A stretch of DNA of 62,500 bases from Aeromonas encheleia (GTDB lineage: Bacteria; Pseudomonadota; Gammaproteobacteria; Enterobacterales; Aeromonadaceae), in the NCBI RefSeq assembly GCF_900637545.1, contig NZ_LR134376.1, forward strand, positions 1 to 62,500, given 5' to 3'. Positions within the stretch are counted from its first letter, which is position 1; every line of letters starts with the position of its first letter. The translations under genes and the position numbers were made by a program. Shown here piece after piece: positions 1 to 11,812 of this stretch. The notes under the pieces are model-generated. The model did not search any database and was not told where the DNA came from. It worked only from the letters and a program-made list of their open reading frames with translations.

Positions 1-1080
1 GTGAATAACTTGCAGAAGAGCTGGGAAAGCAAGACGGAAACCAAGCCCGAGCCGAACCACAAGAGCAACACCAACGTGAACTATACCTTCGAGAACTTCG
101 TCGAGGGTAAGTCCAACCAGTTGGCCCGTGCGGCGGCCCGTCAGGTAGCCGACAATCCGGGTGGCGCTTATAACCCGCTGTTCCTCTACGGTGGCACCGG
201 TCTGGGCAAGACCCACCTGCTGCACGCCGTCGGCAATGCCATCAAGGAGCGCAAGAAAGACGCCAAAGTCATCTACATGCACTCCGAGCGCTTCGTCCAG
301 GACATGGTGAAGGCGCTGCAGAATAACGCCATTGAAGAGTTCAAGCGTTATTACCGTAGCGTCGATGCCCTGCTCATCGATGACATTCAGTTCTTCGCCA
401 ACAAGGAGCGCTCCCAGGAGGAGTTCTTCCATACCTTCAATGCGCTGCTCGAGGGTAACCAGCAGATCATCCTGACTTCGGATCGTTATCCGAAGGAGAT
501 CAACGGCGTCGAGGATCGTCTCAAGTCCCGCTTCGGCTGGGGCCTGACCGTGGCGATCGAACCGCCCGAGCTGGAGACCCGTGTCGCGATCCTGATGCGC
601 AAGGCGGACGAGAACCAGATCCACCTGCCGGACGAAGTCGCCTTCTTCATCGCCAAGCGACTGAGATCCAACGTCCGTGAACTGGAAGGGGCCCTCAACC
701 GGGTCATCGCCAACGCCAACTTCACCGGCCGCGCCATCAACATCGATTTCGTGCGTGAAGCGCTGCGCGACTTGCTGGCCTTGCAGGAGAAGCTGGTCAC
801 CATCGACAACATCCAGAAGACGGTGGCGGAGTACTACAAGATCAAGCTGGCGGATCTGCTGTCCAAACGCCGCTCACGCTCCGTTGCCCGTCCGCGCCAG
901 TTGGCGATGGCACTGGCCAAGGAGCTGACCAACCACAGTTTGCCGGAGATAGGTGATGCCTTTGGTGGCCGTGACCACACGACCGTTCTTCATGCCTGCC
1001 GCAAGATCGAGCAGCTGAAGGAGGAGAGTCACGACATCAAGGAAGACTATTCCAACCTGATCCGTACCCTTTCCTCCTGA
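1..1080 (+). CDS. dnaA: Chromosomal replication initiator DnaA, 5' end outside window
   Basis: DnaA binds DnaA boxes at oriC, oligomerises with ATP and opens the origin. The visible 359 codons begin inside the linker domain II; the usual full length is about 450-470 residues, so domain I and the true start lie upstream of the window and the GTG at base 1 is only an internal codon. Counting from base 1, Walker A GGTGLGKT is at residues 64-71 and Walker B LLIDD at 124-128. The C-terminal DNA-binding domain holds the DnaA signature ([11 protein letters not shown]). The last residues [11 protein letters not shown] match the enterobacterial C-terminus. Gene order dnaA-dnaN-recF-gyrB places oriC just upstream. 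The 3' end is part of a tandem duplication running into dnaN. Confidence 0.99.
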   Translation: MNNLQKSWESKTETKPEPNHKSNTNVNYTFENFVEGKSNQLARAAARQVADNPGGAYNPLFLYGGTGLGKTHLLHAVGNAIKERKKDAKVIYMHSERFVQDMVKALQNNAIEEFKRYYRSVDALLIDDIQFFANKERSQEEFFHTFNALLEGNQQIILTSDRYPKEINGVEDRLKSRFGWGLTVAIEPPELETRVAILMRKADENQIHLPDEVAFFIAKRLRSNVRELEGALNRVIANANFTGRAINIDFVREALRDLLALQEKLVTIDNIQKTVAEYYKIKLADLLSKRRSRSVARPRQLAMALAKELTNHSLPEIGDAFGGRDHTTVLHACRKIEQLKEESHDIKEDYSNLIRTLSS

Positions 1081-1175
1081 TAAAAACGGTGAGTGGACAG
1101 ATGCAGCGCGAATATTCCAACCTGATTCGAATCCTTTCGTCCCGATAACAACGGAGAGCACAGATGCAGCTCGAA
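1048..1175 (+). repeat. Tandem duplication across the dnaA/dnaN junction
   Basis: Two imperfect copies, 1048-1112 and 1113-1175, of a unit that starts in the last codons of dnaA (TATTCCAACCTGAT) and runs through the dnaN ribosome site into its first codons (ACAGATGCAG). By eye they differ at about ten positions plus a 2-base gap. The result is dnaA end, a copied dnaN start fused to a copied dnaA end, then the real dnaN start. Confidence 0.9.
1101..1148 (+). other. Junction mini-ORF, DnaN start fused to DnaA end (15 codons)
   Basis: An open frame ATG to TAA encoding MQREYSNLIRILSSR. The first four residues copy the DnaN start (MQLE) and the rest copies the DnaA C-terminus ([10 protein letters not shown]). 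It lies between the dnaA stop (1078-1080) and the dnaN start (1164), with a weak GGTGAGTGG stretch upstream. Whether it is translated is unknown; it is best explained as a by-product of the duplication. Confidence 0.5.
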
Positions 1176-2267
1176 ATTAGCCGTGAGGCCCTGTTACGTC
1201 CTCTGCAACTGGTGTCCGGTGCCCTCGGTGGCCGGCCGACCCTGCCGATCCTCGGCAATGTCCTGCTCGATGTCAGCAACGGTCTGTTATCCCTGACCGG
1301 TACCGACCTCGAGGTGGAGATGATCGGTCAGGTCTATCTCAACAGCGACAGCCAGGATGGCCGCACCACAGTGCCGGCCCGCAAGTTGCTGGATATCTGC
1401 CGTGGCCTGCCGGAAGGGGCGGACATCCGCCTCAGCACCGAAGGCGAACGGTTGATCATCCGCTCCGGTCGTTCCCGCTTCAACCTCTCGACCCTGCCGG
1501 CGACCGAGTATCCGAATATCGAGGACTGGGAGTCCGTGCTCGAATTCGACATCGGTCAGCTGGAACTGAAGAGGCTGATCGATGCGACCCAGTTCTCCAT
1601 GGCCAGCCAGGACGTGCGCTACTACCTGAACGGCATGCTGTTCGAGAGCGAGGGCCACGGCCTGCGCACCGTCGCCACCGATGGTCACCGTCTCGCTACC
1701 TGCCGCCGTGAGGTGGTACAGGAATCGCTGCCCGATCATCAGGTCATCCTGCCCCGTAAAGGGGTGCTGGAACTGGTGCGTCTGCTCGAGGCGGAAGACA
1801 AGCCGGTACGGCTGCAGATCGGCCGCAGCAACCTGCGCGCCGCGCTGGATGGCTTCATCTTCACCTCCAAGCTGGTGGACGGTCGCTTCCCGGACTGGCG
1901 CCGGGTCATTCCGCGCAACAGCGACAAGGCCCTGATCGCCGGTCGTGAAGATCTGCGCCAGGCGTTCGCCCGCGCGGCCATTCTTTCCAACGAAAAATTC
2001 CGTGGGGTGCGTCTCAATTTGCAGCAACATCTGCTGCGCATCACCGCCAATAACCCGGAACAGGAAGAAGCGGAAGAGCTGCTTGACGTACAATACGAGG
2101 CCAGCGAGATGGAGATCGGCTTCAACGTCTCCTATGTGCTGGACGTGTTGAATACGTTAAAATGTGACCAGATCCGGATCAGCCTGAGCGATTCCATCAG
2201 CAGTGCCATTATTGAGGACTTTGACAGTCAAGATGCTCAATACGTGGTGATGCCGATGCGGATCTAG
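1164..2267 (+). CDS. dnaN: DNA polymerase III sliding clamp, beta subunit
   Basis: The beta clamp is a ring-shaped dimer that tethers polymerase III to DNA and recruits other repair and replication proteins. The 367-residue length and the ends (MQLEISREALLRPL at the start, YVVMPMRI at the stop) match the gammaproteobacterial family, in which three clamp folds follow one another. The start at 1164 is preceded by GGAGAG at a suitable distance. Two bases separate it from recF, so the genes are surely co-transcribed. The start region is the downstream copy of the junction duplication at 1048-1175. Confidence 0.98.
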   Translation: MQLEISREALLRPLQLVSGALGGRPTLPILGNVLLDVSNGLLSLTGTDLEVEMIGQVYLNSDSQDGRTTVPARKLLDICRGLPEGADIRLSTEGERLIIRSGRSRFNLSTLPATEYPNIEDWESVLEFDIGQLELKRLIDATQFSMASQDVRYYLNGMLFESEGHGLRTVATDGHRLATCRREVVQESLPDHQVILPRKGVLELVRLLEAEDKPVRLQIGRSNLRAALDGFIFTSKLVDGRFPDWRRVIPRNSDKALIAGREDLRQAFARAAILSNEKFRGVRLNLQQHLLRITANNPEQEEAEELLDVQYEASEMEIGFNVSYVLDVLNTLKCDQIRISLSDSISSAIIEDFDSQDAQYVVMPMRI

Positions 2268-2269
2268 TC

Positions 2270-5784
<3,515 letters not shown>

Positions 5785-5806
5785 TCGACATAGTCAGGCA
5801 GACAGT

Positions 5807-5836
5807 AAAAAGCCGGTCCTCGTGACCGGTTTTTTT
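5807..5836 (+). terminator. Rho-independent terminator after gyrB
   Basis: Stem CCGGTC/GACCGG (5813-5818 with 5824-5829) followed by seven T, 22 bases after the gyrB stop. The A-rich left flank makes it partly bidirectional. Confidence 0.85.
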
Positions 5837-5910
5837 ATATCGGTAATTTGCGGGAGTGGAGCCGTTTGCTTGGGATGGCCCGCTTCCGGGTGGGCTTGGA
5901 TCTTGATGGA

Positions 5911-5926
5911 TGTTCCACGTGAAACA
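5911..5926. other. parS-like ParB binding site
   Basis: TGTTCCACGTGAAACA, one of the canonical chromosomal parS variants. It lies in the intergenic space between gyrB and the convergent VOC gene. Confidence 0.88.
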
Positions 5927-5977
5927 CCGCACCTGATGATCATTTCCAGTCTGTAACGAGCCCACCATCTGCTTTCG

Positions 5978-6358
5978 TCAGGCCAGCAGCTCGGCGGCCA
6001 GGCAGTAGAAGCGCAGACGATGGCCGTCCGGATCGAGCGCCATGCAGCTGTAGCCAAACTCCATTCGGGTTGGTGGCTGGGCTATGGTCAGGCCATGTGA
6101 CTGCCATTTTGCAAACACGACATCGATGCTGGCATCGTCAGGCAGAGGGAAAGCCAGCTCCATGGCGCCGGCCCCTTGCGTGACCTTGGGCTCGACCGTG
6201 GCACTGGACCAGAGTGCCAGCCTGGCGCCCGACTCGAAGACGAACATGGCGAAGGTGGGGGACTCTTCGACCGGCGGGCGACCGAACAGTTCGTGATAGA
6301 AGAGGGCGCTGCGGGCCGGGTTGGCGACGTAGAGGATGGTGAACTGGGGGACAAGCAT
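5978..6358 (-). CDS. VOC (glyoxalase/bleomycin-resistance fold) protein
   Basis: A 126-residue protein of the vicinal-oxygen-chelate fold: FTILYVANPARSALFYHELFG at the start is the usual first beta-alpha unit, and ALDPDGHRLRFYCL near the C-terminus is the usual last strand with its glutamate-like position replaced by R/F. Family members range from metal-dependent lyases to drug-binding proteins; the substrate cannot be told here. I chose the start at 6358 because AAGGAG sits just upstream and the fold begins at once; a longer frame upstream adds residues without family likeness. It lies on the same strand as the WYL regulator 68 bases upstream, which may control it. Confidence 0.75.
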   Translation of the reverse strand: MLVPQFTILYVANPARSALFYHELFGRPPVEESPTFAMFVFESGARLALWSSATVEPKVTQGAGAMELAFPLPDDASIDVVFAKWQSHGLTIAQPPTRMEFGYSCMALDPDGHRLRFYCLAAELLA

Positions 6359-6426
6359 GATGACACTCCTTCTCACTGGGGAATGGCGCATCGGCGCCGA
6401 CCCCGTCAGCATGAGGGTCCCGACTG

Positions 6427-7131
6427 TCAGTTTCTGTCAGCAATGAATCTTGGCTGCGGGATCTGCTGGGTTGCTCGCCACTCCTTGAGCAGCAACACCC
6501 GACTCCTGGGGTAGCCGCACTCCTCCATGTGCATCTGGCTGATGCGATCCACCCGGAAGTGGCGAAAGCCCTGCCGCAGTTCGCACCAGGCCACCAGGAC
6601 CCGCACCCGATCGAAGTAGCCAAGAGCGAATGGCCAGACGGTGCGCTCTGAGCTCGCCTCTTTCAGATCGTGATAATGCAGGGTGACCTTGCGCTGCTGG
6701 CGGATGGCACCGCGCAGGGGGGCCTCGTCCGTGCGAGCATCGCTGCGGGATGACCCTACCAGCAGGGCGTTGGCATGGAGTTGTTGGCGATACTCGGCGG
6801 GCAGTATGGCCTCGATCTTGGCCAGCGCACTGCGGGCTCCGATGCTCAGTGCGCTGTCGGCATGGGCCGCTACCCAGCGGGAGCCGAGAACCAGGGCTTC
6901 CAGCTCCTCTTCGCTGAACATCAGCGGAGGCAGCATAAAGCCGGGACGCAGCACATAGCCGATCCCCGGTTCTCCCTCGATATGCGCACCCTGGGCTTGC
7001 AGGGTCGCGATATCTCTATAGAGGGTGCGCAGGCTGATACCAAGCTGGCTGGCCAGTTCGGTGCCTGTGATGGCGTAACGGTGGCCGCGCAGCAACTGGA
7101 GCAGGGCCAGCAGGCGTTCGGAACGGGACAT
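6427..7131 (-). CDS. YafY-type transcriptional regulator (HTH + WYL domain)
   Basis: A 234-residue protein with a DeoR-like winged helix in the first 60 residues (SRSERLLALLQLLRG, LGISLRTLYRDIATL) and a WYL domain in the second half (VTLHYHDLKEASSERTVWP, FALGYFDRVRVLVAWCELR, FRHFRVDRI). WYL regulators sense small ligands or nucleic acids, often in stress response. GAGGAG precedes the ATG at 7131. It precedes the VOC gene on the same strand and probably regulates it or itself; the ligand is unknown. Confidence 0.8.
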   Translation of the reverse strand: MSRSERLLALLQLLRGHRYAITGTELASQLGISLRTLYRDIATLQAQGAHIEGEPGIGYVLRPGFMLPPLMFSEEELEALVLGSRWVAAHADSALSIGARSALAKIEAILPAEYRQQLHANALLVGSSRSDARTDEAPLRGAIRQQRKVTLHYHDLKEASSERTVWPFALGYFDRVRVLVAWCELRQGFRHFRVDRISQMHMEECGYPRSRVLLLKEWRATQQIPQPRFIADRN

Positions 7132-7202
7132 TGGGTGGCTCCTCGGGATCTATGGTCAGGGTGCCATGTTTGGGCGAGCCGGGACAGGGAGAGGAGGGCT
7201 AT

Positions 7203-8165
7203 TCACTCCCTGCCGCCACGAAAGGCGCGTCGCCATTCGCTCGGCACTACCTTGAAGCGGGCACGAAAGTGCTGCCTCAGGGAGATCGCGGTCTTTAATC
7301 CCACCAGTTCGGCGATGCGCTCCACCGAGTGGTTGCTGGTCTCCAGCAGCTCCTGGCTGCGTCTGAGCCGCTCTGCCAGCAGCCATTCCCCGACGGAGAG
7401 GCCGGTCGCCTGATGAAAGCGGCGGGTGAAGGTGCGGCGGCTCATCAAGACCCGATCGGCCAGACTATCCAGGGTGTGGGGCTGCGCCAGCTGAGCGCGC
7501 AGATGATCGAGCAACTGGTTCATCCTGGCATCCTGGGTGGAGGCGGGCACAGGTTGCTCGATGAACTGGGCCTGGCCCCCTTCCCGGTAGGGAGGGATCA
7601 CCAGCCGTCGTGCCAGCTTGTTGGCGATCGCACTGCCATGACGCTGGCGTACCAGATAGAGGCAGCAGTCCAGCCCGGCGGCCGTGCCGGCCGAGGTGAC
7701 CAGCCCATCGTCATCCACATAGAGGGCGTTGGTATCGAGCAATACACGGGGGAAGCGGCGGATGAAATCCTGCTCATACTCCCAGTGGGTCGATGCCCTG
7801 CGCCCCTCGAGCAGCCCCGCATAGGCGAGCACATAGGTACCGAGACAGAGCCCCACTACCTGTGCGCCTCGGGCGTGGGCCACCACCAGCGCATCGAGCA
7901 GCGGCTGGGCGGGTCGCTCGGCCGGATCGCGCCAGAAGGGAAGTATGATGATGTCCGCCTCGGCCAACCCTGCCAGGCCGTGAGTGACCTCGATACGAAA
8001 GCCCTGGGATGAGCCGGGTTGGCTGGTGGCGTCGCCGGCGCAGAGCCTGAGCTCGAACAGTGAGTGGCCCGGCATCATGCTATCCCCGAAGATGAGGCAG
8101 GGTACCGAGCAGTGGAAGGGGCTGAAATCATCGAAGGTCACGACGGCGACTATCGGGGTGGACAT
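7203..8165 (-). CDS. GlxA-family regulator (DJ-1/PfpI domain + AraC helix-turn-helix)
   Basis: A 320-residue transcription factor. The first 190 residues form a DJ-1/PfpI-like amidotransferase fold (IVAVVTFDDFSPFHCSVPC at the start, VVGLCLGTYVLAYAGLLEGR around the nucleophile elbow, where the elbow cysteine is visible). Residues from about 215 form the double AraC-type helix-turn-helix (LADRVLMSRRTFTRRFHQATG, RIAELVGLKTAISLRQHF). Such proteins respond to small metabolites. The ATG at 8165 has GAGGAG upstream. The regulated gene is unknown; the neighbouring hydrolase at 8251 is one candidate. Confidence 0.8.
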   Translation of the reverse strand: MSTPIVAVVTFDDFSPFHCSVPCLIFGDSMMPGHSLFELRLCAGDATSQPGSSQGFRIEVTHGLAGLAEADIIILPFWRDPAERPAQPLLDALVVAHARGAQVVGLCLGTYVLAYAGLLEGRRASTHWEYEQDFIRRFPRVLLDTNALYVDDDGLVTSAGTAAGLDCCLYLVRQRHGSAIANKLARRLVIPPYREGGQAQFIEQPVPASTQDARMNQLLDHLRAQLAQPHTLDSLADRVLMSRRTFTRRFHQATGLSVGEWLLAERLRRSQELLETSNHSVERIAELVGLKTAISLRQHFRARFKVVPSEWRRAFRGGRE

Positions 8166-8220
8166 GACGGCGGACTCCTCTGCTCGTGGAATGACGATGA
8201 TAATCCCTGGATGTGCAAAG

Positions 8221-8246
8221 TCGAAGGGCCAAACTCGGCCCTTCGA
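8221..8246 (-). terminator. Hairpin between the hydrolase and GlxA genes
   Basis: Perfect 10-bp stem TCGAAGGGCC/GGCCCTTCGA with a six-base loop directly after the stop of the metallo-hydrolase gene on the minus strand. The following T-tract is poor, so termination efficiency is uncertain. Confidence 0.6.
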
Positions 8247-8250
8247 TTCA

Positions 8251-9021
8251 TCACAGCGAGAGGGTCTCGCCGTCGGCTGGCACCAGCACCCGCGCCGTCA
8301 TACCGTGTTCATCTAGGAAGCCGCGCAGCTCATCCCGTGACAACACCGCATGATTGACGGCTTCCATGTGGCTGGCAATCAGGGTGGCTTGCGGCGCGGC
8401 CAGATAGACGGCTCTTACATCCTCCTTGCCCATGATGATGGAGCCGAGCCCCGGCACCCGGGCATCGCCGCAGTTCAGGATGACCACTTCGGGTCTGTGC
8501 TGTCGCAGGCTATGTTCGACCATTTCGTTCCAGACGGTATCACCCGCCAGATAGAGGCGCTTCTCGTCGGGATGGGAGAAGACCACGCCGCATACCTCTC
8601 CCAGCCGTTCACCCAGCACGGCCATGACATCGTCGCTGCCGTGCTGGCCTTCGGTTCGTTGCAGCCGGATACCGGCAAACTCTGCCGACTCGTTCAGCAG
8701 ACGCACATCATGGAAGCCGCTGGCCCGGATGCTGTCGGCATCCTTCTGGTGCTGCACGAACAGCGGGAGGTGTTTGGGGATCTGCTGCTGTGCGGCCAGG
8801 TCCCAGTGGTCAGGATGATCGTGGGTGACGATCACCGCATCCACATCGATGAGCTCCGCCAGGGGCAGTGGCAGCTCGACCAGGGGGTTGCGAAGGTGGC
8901 TGTTGGCCGTCCCCTCAAAGCCCGGGAGGCTGTCCTTGGCAGACAACATGGGATCGATCAGAAAACGGGTACCGGCATAGTCGATCAGCAGGGTGGCGTT
9001 ACGAACTTGAGTAATGTGCAT
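8251..9021 (-). CDS. Metallo-beta-lactamase-fold hydrolase (UlaG-like)
   Basis: A 256-residue protein with the metal-binding signature THDHPDHWD at residues 66-74, which supplies most zinc or manganese ligands of the metallo-beta-lactamase fold, and further conserved blocks LYLAGDTVWNEM and LIASHMEAVNH with the remaining ligands. The overall pattern (short N-terminal beta strands MHITQVRNATLLIDYAGTRFLIDPM) resembles the UlaG/YtnP-like branch, which includes lactonases and phosphodiesterases. The substrate cannot be assigned. It is separated from the downstream GlxA gene by a hairpin; its promoter must lie in 9022-9160, back to back with the heat-shock promoter. Confidence 0.75.
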   Translation of the reverse strand: MHITQVRNATLLIDYAGTRFLIDPMLSAKDSLPGFEGTANSHLRNPLVELPLPLAELIDVDAVIVTHDHPDHWDLAAQQQIPKHLPLFVQHQKDADSIRASGFHDVRLLNESAEFAGIRLQRTEGQHGSDDVMAVLGERLGEVCGVVFSHPDEKRLYLAGDTVWNEMVEHSLRQHRPEVVILNCGDARVPGLGSIIMGKEDVRAVYLAAPQATLIASHMEAVNHAVLSRDELRGFLDEHGMTARVLVPADGETLSL

Positions 9022-9166
9022 GGCATTGCATCCGTGGTGGCGACTGAGTGTGCAACCAGTATGACGAGGGATGCGGGGAGCGATGAGTGGCCCACGGGTC
9101 GATTATCGATACTATCGGGCCAGGGGTGGGTCGAAATGGTTCGACGCAATTTTTTCAACTTTTTCC

Positions 9167-9194
9167 CTTGAAAGCCAAAACGCCGGCCCTATAT
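9167..9194 (+). promoter_or_regulatory. Sigma-32 heat-shock promoter of the hsp20 pair
   Basis: CTTGAAA at 9167-9173, a 13-base spacer, then CCCTATAT at 9187-9194. The known sigma-32 consensus is CTTGAAA, 11-16 bases, CCCCATNT. This predicts a leader of about 90 bases before the first Hsp20 gene. Confidence 0.85.
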
Positions 9195-9265
9195 AGGTAA
9201 CGAGGCCGGAACGCTCGACAGAGGTTTCGACCAGGGGCCCGTCCATCAGGAGGGCAAACAATCCG

Positions 9266-9286
9266 TTATCGCTCACAAGAGGATAA
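9266..9286 (+). promoter_or_regulatory. ROSE-type RNA thermometer before the first hsp20 gene
   Basis: The RNA UUAUCGCU pairs with AGAGGAUAA so that the Shine-Dalgarno AGGA is buried. UCGCU faces AGGA with the second G bulged, which is the hallmark U-Y-G-C-U/AGGA pairing of ROSE elements. It ends four bases before the ATG at 9291. A longer 5' part of the leader (from about 9200) may add the usual accessory hairpins; I did not fold it. Confidence 0.8.
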
Positions 9287-9290
9287 TACT

Positions 9291-9704
9291 ATGCGTTCTA
9301 TCGATTTCTCTCCGCTCTATCGTTCTGCCATTGGTTTCGACCGTCTGGCCAATCTCATCGAATCTGCGGCCAGCAATGGCAATGCCGGTTATCCCCCCTA
9401 CAACATCGAGCAGCTGGGTGACAACGACTACCGCATCAGCATGGCGGTGGCGGGCTTTACCCAGGAAGAGCTGGAGCTGAGCTTCCAGGAAAATCTGCTG
9501 ACGGTGAAGGGCAGCAAGCAGGCCGATACCGAACGCAACTATCTCTATCAGGGCATCGCCGAGCGGGGTTTCGAACGCCGCTTCCAGCTGGCCGACTATG
9601 TGCGGGTGAAAGGGGCCGACCTGAAGAATGGCTTGCTGCACATCGAGTTGGCGCGTGAGGTGCCTGAGGCCATGAAGCCGCGCAAGATAGAGATCAATGG
9701 CTAA
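9291..9704 (+). CDS. ibpA: Small heat-shock protein, Hsp20/IbpA type
   Basis: Small heat-shock proteins bind unfolding proteins and hold them for DnaK and ClpB. The 137-residue sequence begins [19 protein letters not shown] as in IbpA/IbpB and contains the alpha-crystallin domain at about residues 35-125 ([51 protein letters not shown]). The C-terminal IxI-like anchor is KIEI. Expression should be heat-induced twice over: through the sigma-32 promoter at 9167 and the RNA thermometer at 9266. A paralogue follows 81 bases downstream, presumably in the same transcript. Confidence 0.93.
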   Translation: MRSIDFSPLYRSAIGFDRLANLIESAASNGNAGYPPYNIEQLGDNDYRISMAVAGFTQEELELSFQENLLTVKGSKQADTERNYLYQGIAERGFERRFQLADYVRVKGADLKNGLLHIELAREVPEAMKPRKIEING

Positions 9705-9758
9705 TGCCCTTATTTGACCAAGCTTCCTGGCGCCGATGACGGGCCTGTGAAGATCCAA

Positions 9759-9782
9759 CCTGTTGCTTATTAAAAGGATAGG
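9759..9782 (+). promoter_or_regulatory. Second ROSE-type RNA thermometer, before the second hsp20 gene
   Basis: The RNA CCUGUUGCU pairs with AGGAUAGG: four closing pairs, then UUGCU against AGGA with a bulged G, loop UAUUAAA. This again masks the Shine-Dalgarno AGGA, and it ends three bases before the ATG at 9786. The closing stem is longer than that of the first element. Confidence 0.82.
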
Positions 9783-9785
9783 ATT

Positions 9786-10226
9786 ATGCGTAACCTCGAT
9801 TTTTCTCATCTCTATTCCAATGCCGTCGGCTTCGAGCGGATGGCCCGTGAGCTGGAAGGCCTGTTTGACCAGAAGACGGCGGCCTATCCCCCTTACAACA
9901 TCGAGAAGCGGGAGCACGACAGCTACCGCATCACCCTGGCGGTGGCGGGCTTCGAGCGTGAAGAGCTGGAGCTGGAGACCGAGAATGGCACCCTCAAGGT
10001 GAAGGGTCGCAAGACGACTCCCGCCGGGGAGCGTCAGTTCCTCCACCAGGGTATCGCCGAGCGTGACTTCGAGCTCGCCTTCAAGCTGAGCCAGCATGTC
10101 GAGGTGCGGGATGCCCGGCTGGAGCATGGTCTGCTGACCATAGATCTGGCCCGTGAGCTGCCCGAGGCGCTCAAGCCCCGCGCCATCCCCATCGGACAAA
10201 GCGAGCAGTTGGCCCTGTCCAACTGA
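9786..10226 (+). CDS. Small heat-shock protein, Hsp20/IbpB-like paralogue
   Basis: A 146-residue alpha-crystallin protein, clearly a paralogue of the gene just upstream (MRNLDFSHLYSNAVGFERM, YPPYNIEKREHDSYRITLAVAGF, LEHGLLTIDLARELPEALKPR). In E. coli, IbpA and IbpB form mixed oligomers and are encoded in tandem; the same partnership is likely here. It lacks an own strong promoter that I can see but has its own ROSE-type thermometer, so translation of the two genes can be tuned separately. A strong bidirectional terminator follows at 10237. Whether it is the strict counterpart of ibpB cannot be decided from the sequence. Confidence 0.92.
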   Translation: MRNLDFSHLYSNAVGFERMARELEGLFDQKTAAYPPYNIEKREHDSYRITLAVAGFEREELELETENGTLKVKGRKTTPAGERQFLHQGIAERDFELAFKLSQHVEVRDARLEHGLLTIDLARELPEALKPRAIPIGQSEQLALSN

Positions 10227-10236
10227 TCCAGGAACG

Positions 10237-10268
10237 AAAAAAAGGCCTGCGATTGCAGGCCTTTTTTG
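10237..10268. terminator. Bidirectional terminator between hsp20 and avtA
   Basis: Stem AAGGCCTGC/GCAGGCCTT with A-tract on the left and six T on the right, placed between two converging genes. Confidence 0.9.
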
Positions 10269-10279
10269 TTGGCTGAAGG

Positions 10280-11530
10280 TCAGTCTGCGTAGAGGCCGTT
10301 GATCTCCTCGGCCAGGATGGCGATGCCACGGCGCACCAGATCCTCGCTCTGGGAGTAGTTGAGGCGGATGCACTCCTGGCTGTGGCGCCACTCGGGATCA
10401 TCGATGCCGGGGAAGAAGTAGTGACCCGGCACGATCAACAGGTTCTTCTCCTTCAGGCGCTCATAGAGTGTCTGACTGTGGATTGGCAAATCCTCAAACC
10501 AGAGCCAGAGGAAGAGGGCGCCTTCCGGCTTGTGGATGTGGAAGCGGGGATCCGGGATGGCCTCGCGCAACAGCTGCACCGCCAGCTCGGCCTTCTGCCG
10601 GTAGAAAGGCTTCACCACCTGCTCGCTCAGGGTGATGATCTCGCCGCTCTCGATCATCGGAATGGTGAGGGCTGGCCCCAGGCTGCCCGGTGCCAGGTTG
10701 ATGATGCCGCTCAGGTTGGTGATGGCCTGGATGATCTTCTCGTCGGCGATGACGATGCCGCAGCGGGTACCCGGCAGACCCAGCTTGGAGAGGCTCATGC
10801 AGAGGATGGTATTGGCATTCCAGAACGGCTTGGCCTCGCTGAAGATGATGCCGGGGAAGGGCACCCCGTAGGCGTTGTCGAGCAGCAGCGGAATACCCTT
10901 GTCACGGGCGATCTGATCGAGATGCTCGATCTCTTCGTCGGTCAGCACGTTGCCGGTGGGGTTGGTCGGACGGGAGACGCAGATCACCCCTATATCGTCG
11001 CCGACCTGCAGGCTCTCGAAATCCACGTGGTACTTGAACTGGCCGTCTGGCAACTTCTCGATGGTGGGCTTGTAGGCCACGAAATGGTCGTCGGCCAGCG
11101 CCGAGTCGGCATAGCCGATGTATTCGGGGGCCAGGGGGAACAGCACCTTCTTCTTGCGGCCATCGGCGAACTCACCGGCCAGCAGGTTGAACAGATAGAA
11201 GAAGGCATTCTGGCTGCCGTTGGTCAGGGCGATGTTGCGAGCCGAGATGTCCCAGCCTAGCTCTCTCTTGAGCAGGGCGGCCAGCGCCTTGGTGAACCTG
11301 TCCTTGCCTTGCGGGCCATCATAGTTGACCATGGCTTTCACCAGCTCGCCATTGTCGAGCAGGGTCTTGGCTTCGGCTTGAAAGCGTTCCAGCATGGCAG
11401 GGATCGGGGCTGGATTGCCGCCACCCAGCATGATGGCGTCCGGATTGGTCAGCCCCTGATTGAGGTCATCCATGAGTTGAGTAATGCCGGCGTGGCGAGT
11501 GAACTTCTCGCCGAACAAGGAAAATTCCAT
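10280..11530 (-). CDS. avtA: Valine-pyruvate aminotransferase
   Basis: AvtA is a PLP enzyme that makes alanine from pyruvate with valine as donor, or valine in reverse. From the ATG at 11530 the protein has 416 residues, close to E. coli AvtA, and reads MEFSLFGEKFTRHAG at the start as there. Family blocks include MLGGGNPAPIP, NGSQNAFFYLFNL, SRPTNPTGNV and the PLP lysine in SLSKLGLPGTR near residue 250. An in-frame start 14 codons upstream exists, but those residues have no family likeness. No clear Shine-Dalgarno precedes 11530. Convergent with the heat-shock genes. Confidence 0.93.
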   Translation of the reverse strand: MEFSLFGEKFTRHAGITQLMDDLNQGLTNPDAIMLGGGNPAPIPAMLERFQAEAKTLLDNGELVKAMVNYDGPQGKDRFTKALAALLKRELGWDISARNIALTNGSQNAFFYLFNLLAGEFADGRKKKVLFPLAPEYIGYADSALADDHFVAYKPTIEKLPDGQFKYHVDFESLQVGDDIGVICVSRPTNPTGNVLTDEEIEHLDQIARDKGIPLLLDNAYGVPFPGIIFSEAKPFWNANTILCMSLSKLGLPGTRCGIVIADEKIIQAITNLSGIINLAPGSLGPALTIPMIESGEIITLSEQVVKPFYRQKAELAVQLLREAIPDPRFHIHKPEGALFLWLWFEDLPIHSQTLYERLKEKNLLIVPGHYFFPGIDDPEWRHSQECIRLNYSQSEDLVRRGIAILAEEINGLYAD

Positions 11531-11611
11531 TCGGTGACGGATCCAGATTGGGTTACGGGGATGTAGCACCATAGCTCAGTTTAAAAGCGGGTGTCGATCA
11601 AAATAACCGGA

Positions 11612-11627
11612 CGTTCCACGTGGAACA
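11612..11627. other. parS-like ParB binding site, one mismatch
   Basis: CGTTCCACGTGGAACA: identical to the recF site except for the first base (C for T). Intergenic, upstream of avtA. Confidence 0.75.
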
Positions 11628-11756
11628 TGGACCAAAAATTAAGCGTGGTAAAAAACACCACTTATAGGTTTAAAAATGACCAGTCAGATCGGTGTATATA
11701 CTTGATTAGGTACTAAAAATATCATTAATTTAAACAAAATCATGGTGTTATAAATT

Positions 11757-11772
11757 TGGCACGACTATTGGA
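11757..11772 (+). promoter_or_regulatory. Possible sigma-54 promoter of the small secreted protein
   Basis: TGGCACG, four bases, TTGGA. The sigma-54 consensus is TGGCACG-N4-TTGCW; the -24 half is perfect, the -12 half has G for the conserved C. It would give a leader of about 30 bases before the ATG at 11813. An AT-rich sigma-70 promoter in the same region is the alternative. Confidence 0.4.
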
Positions 11773-11812
11773 ATAGCTATCTGGTCATCTCAACCATACC
11801 GGAGAACACCAG

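Larger units (their letters stand above)
11531..11812. other. AT-rich intergenic region with promoters of avtA and the small secreted gene
   Basis: This 282-base gap separates two divergent genes. It holds a parS-like site at 11612 and a markedly AT-rich segment at about 11636-11760, and a sigma-54-like element at 11757. I see no further open frame with a ribosome site. Confidence 0.6.
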
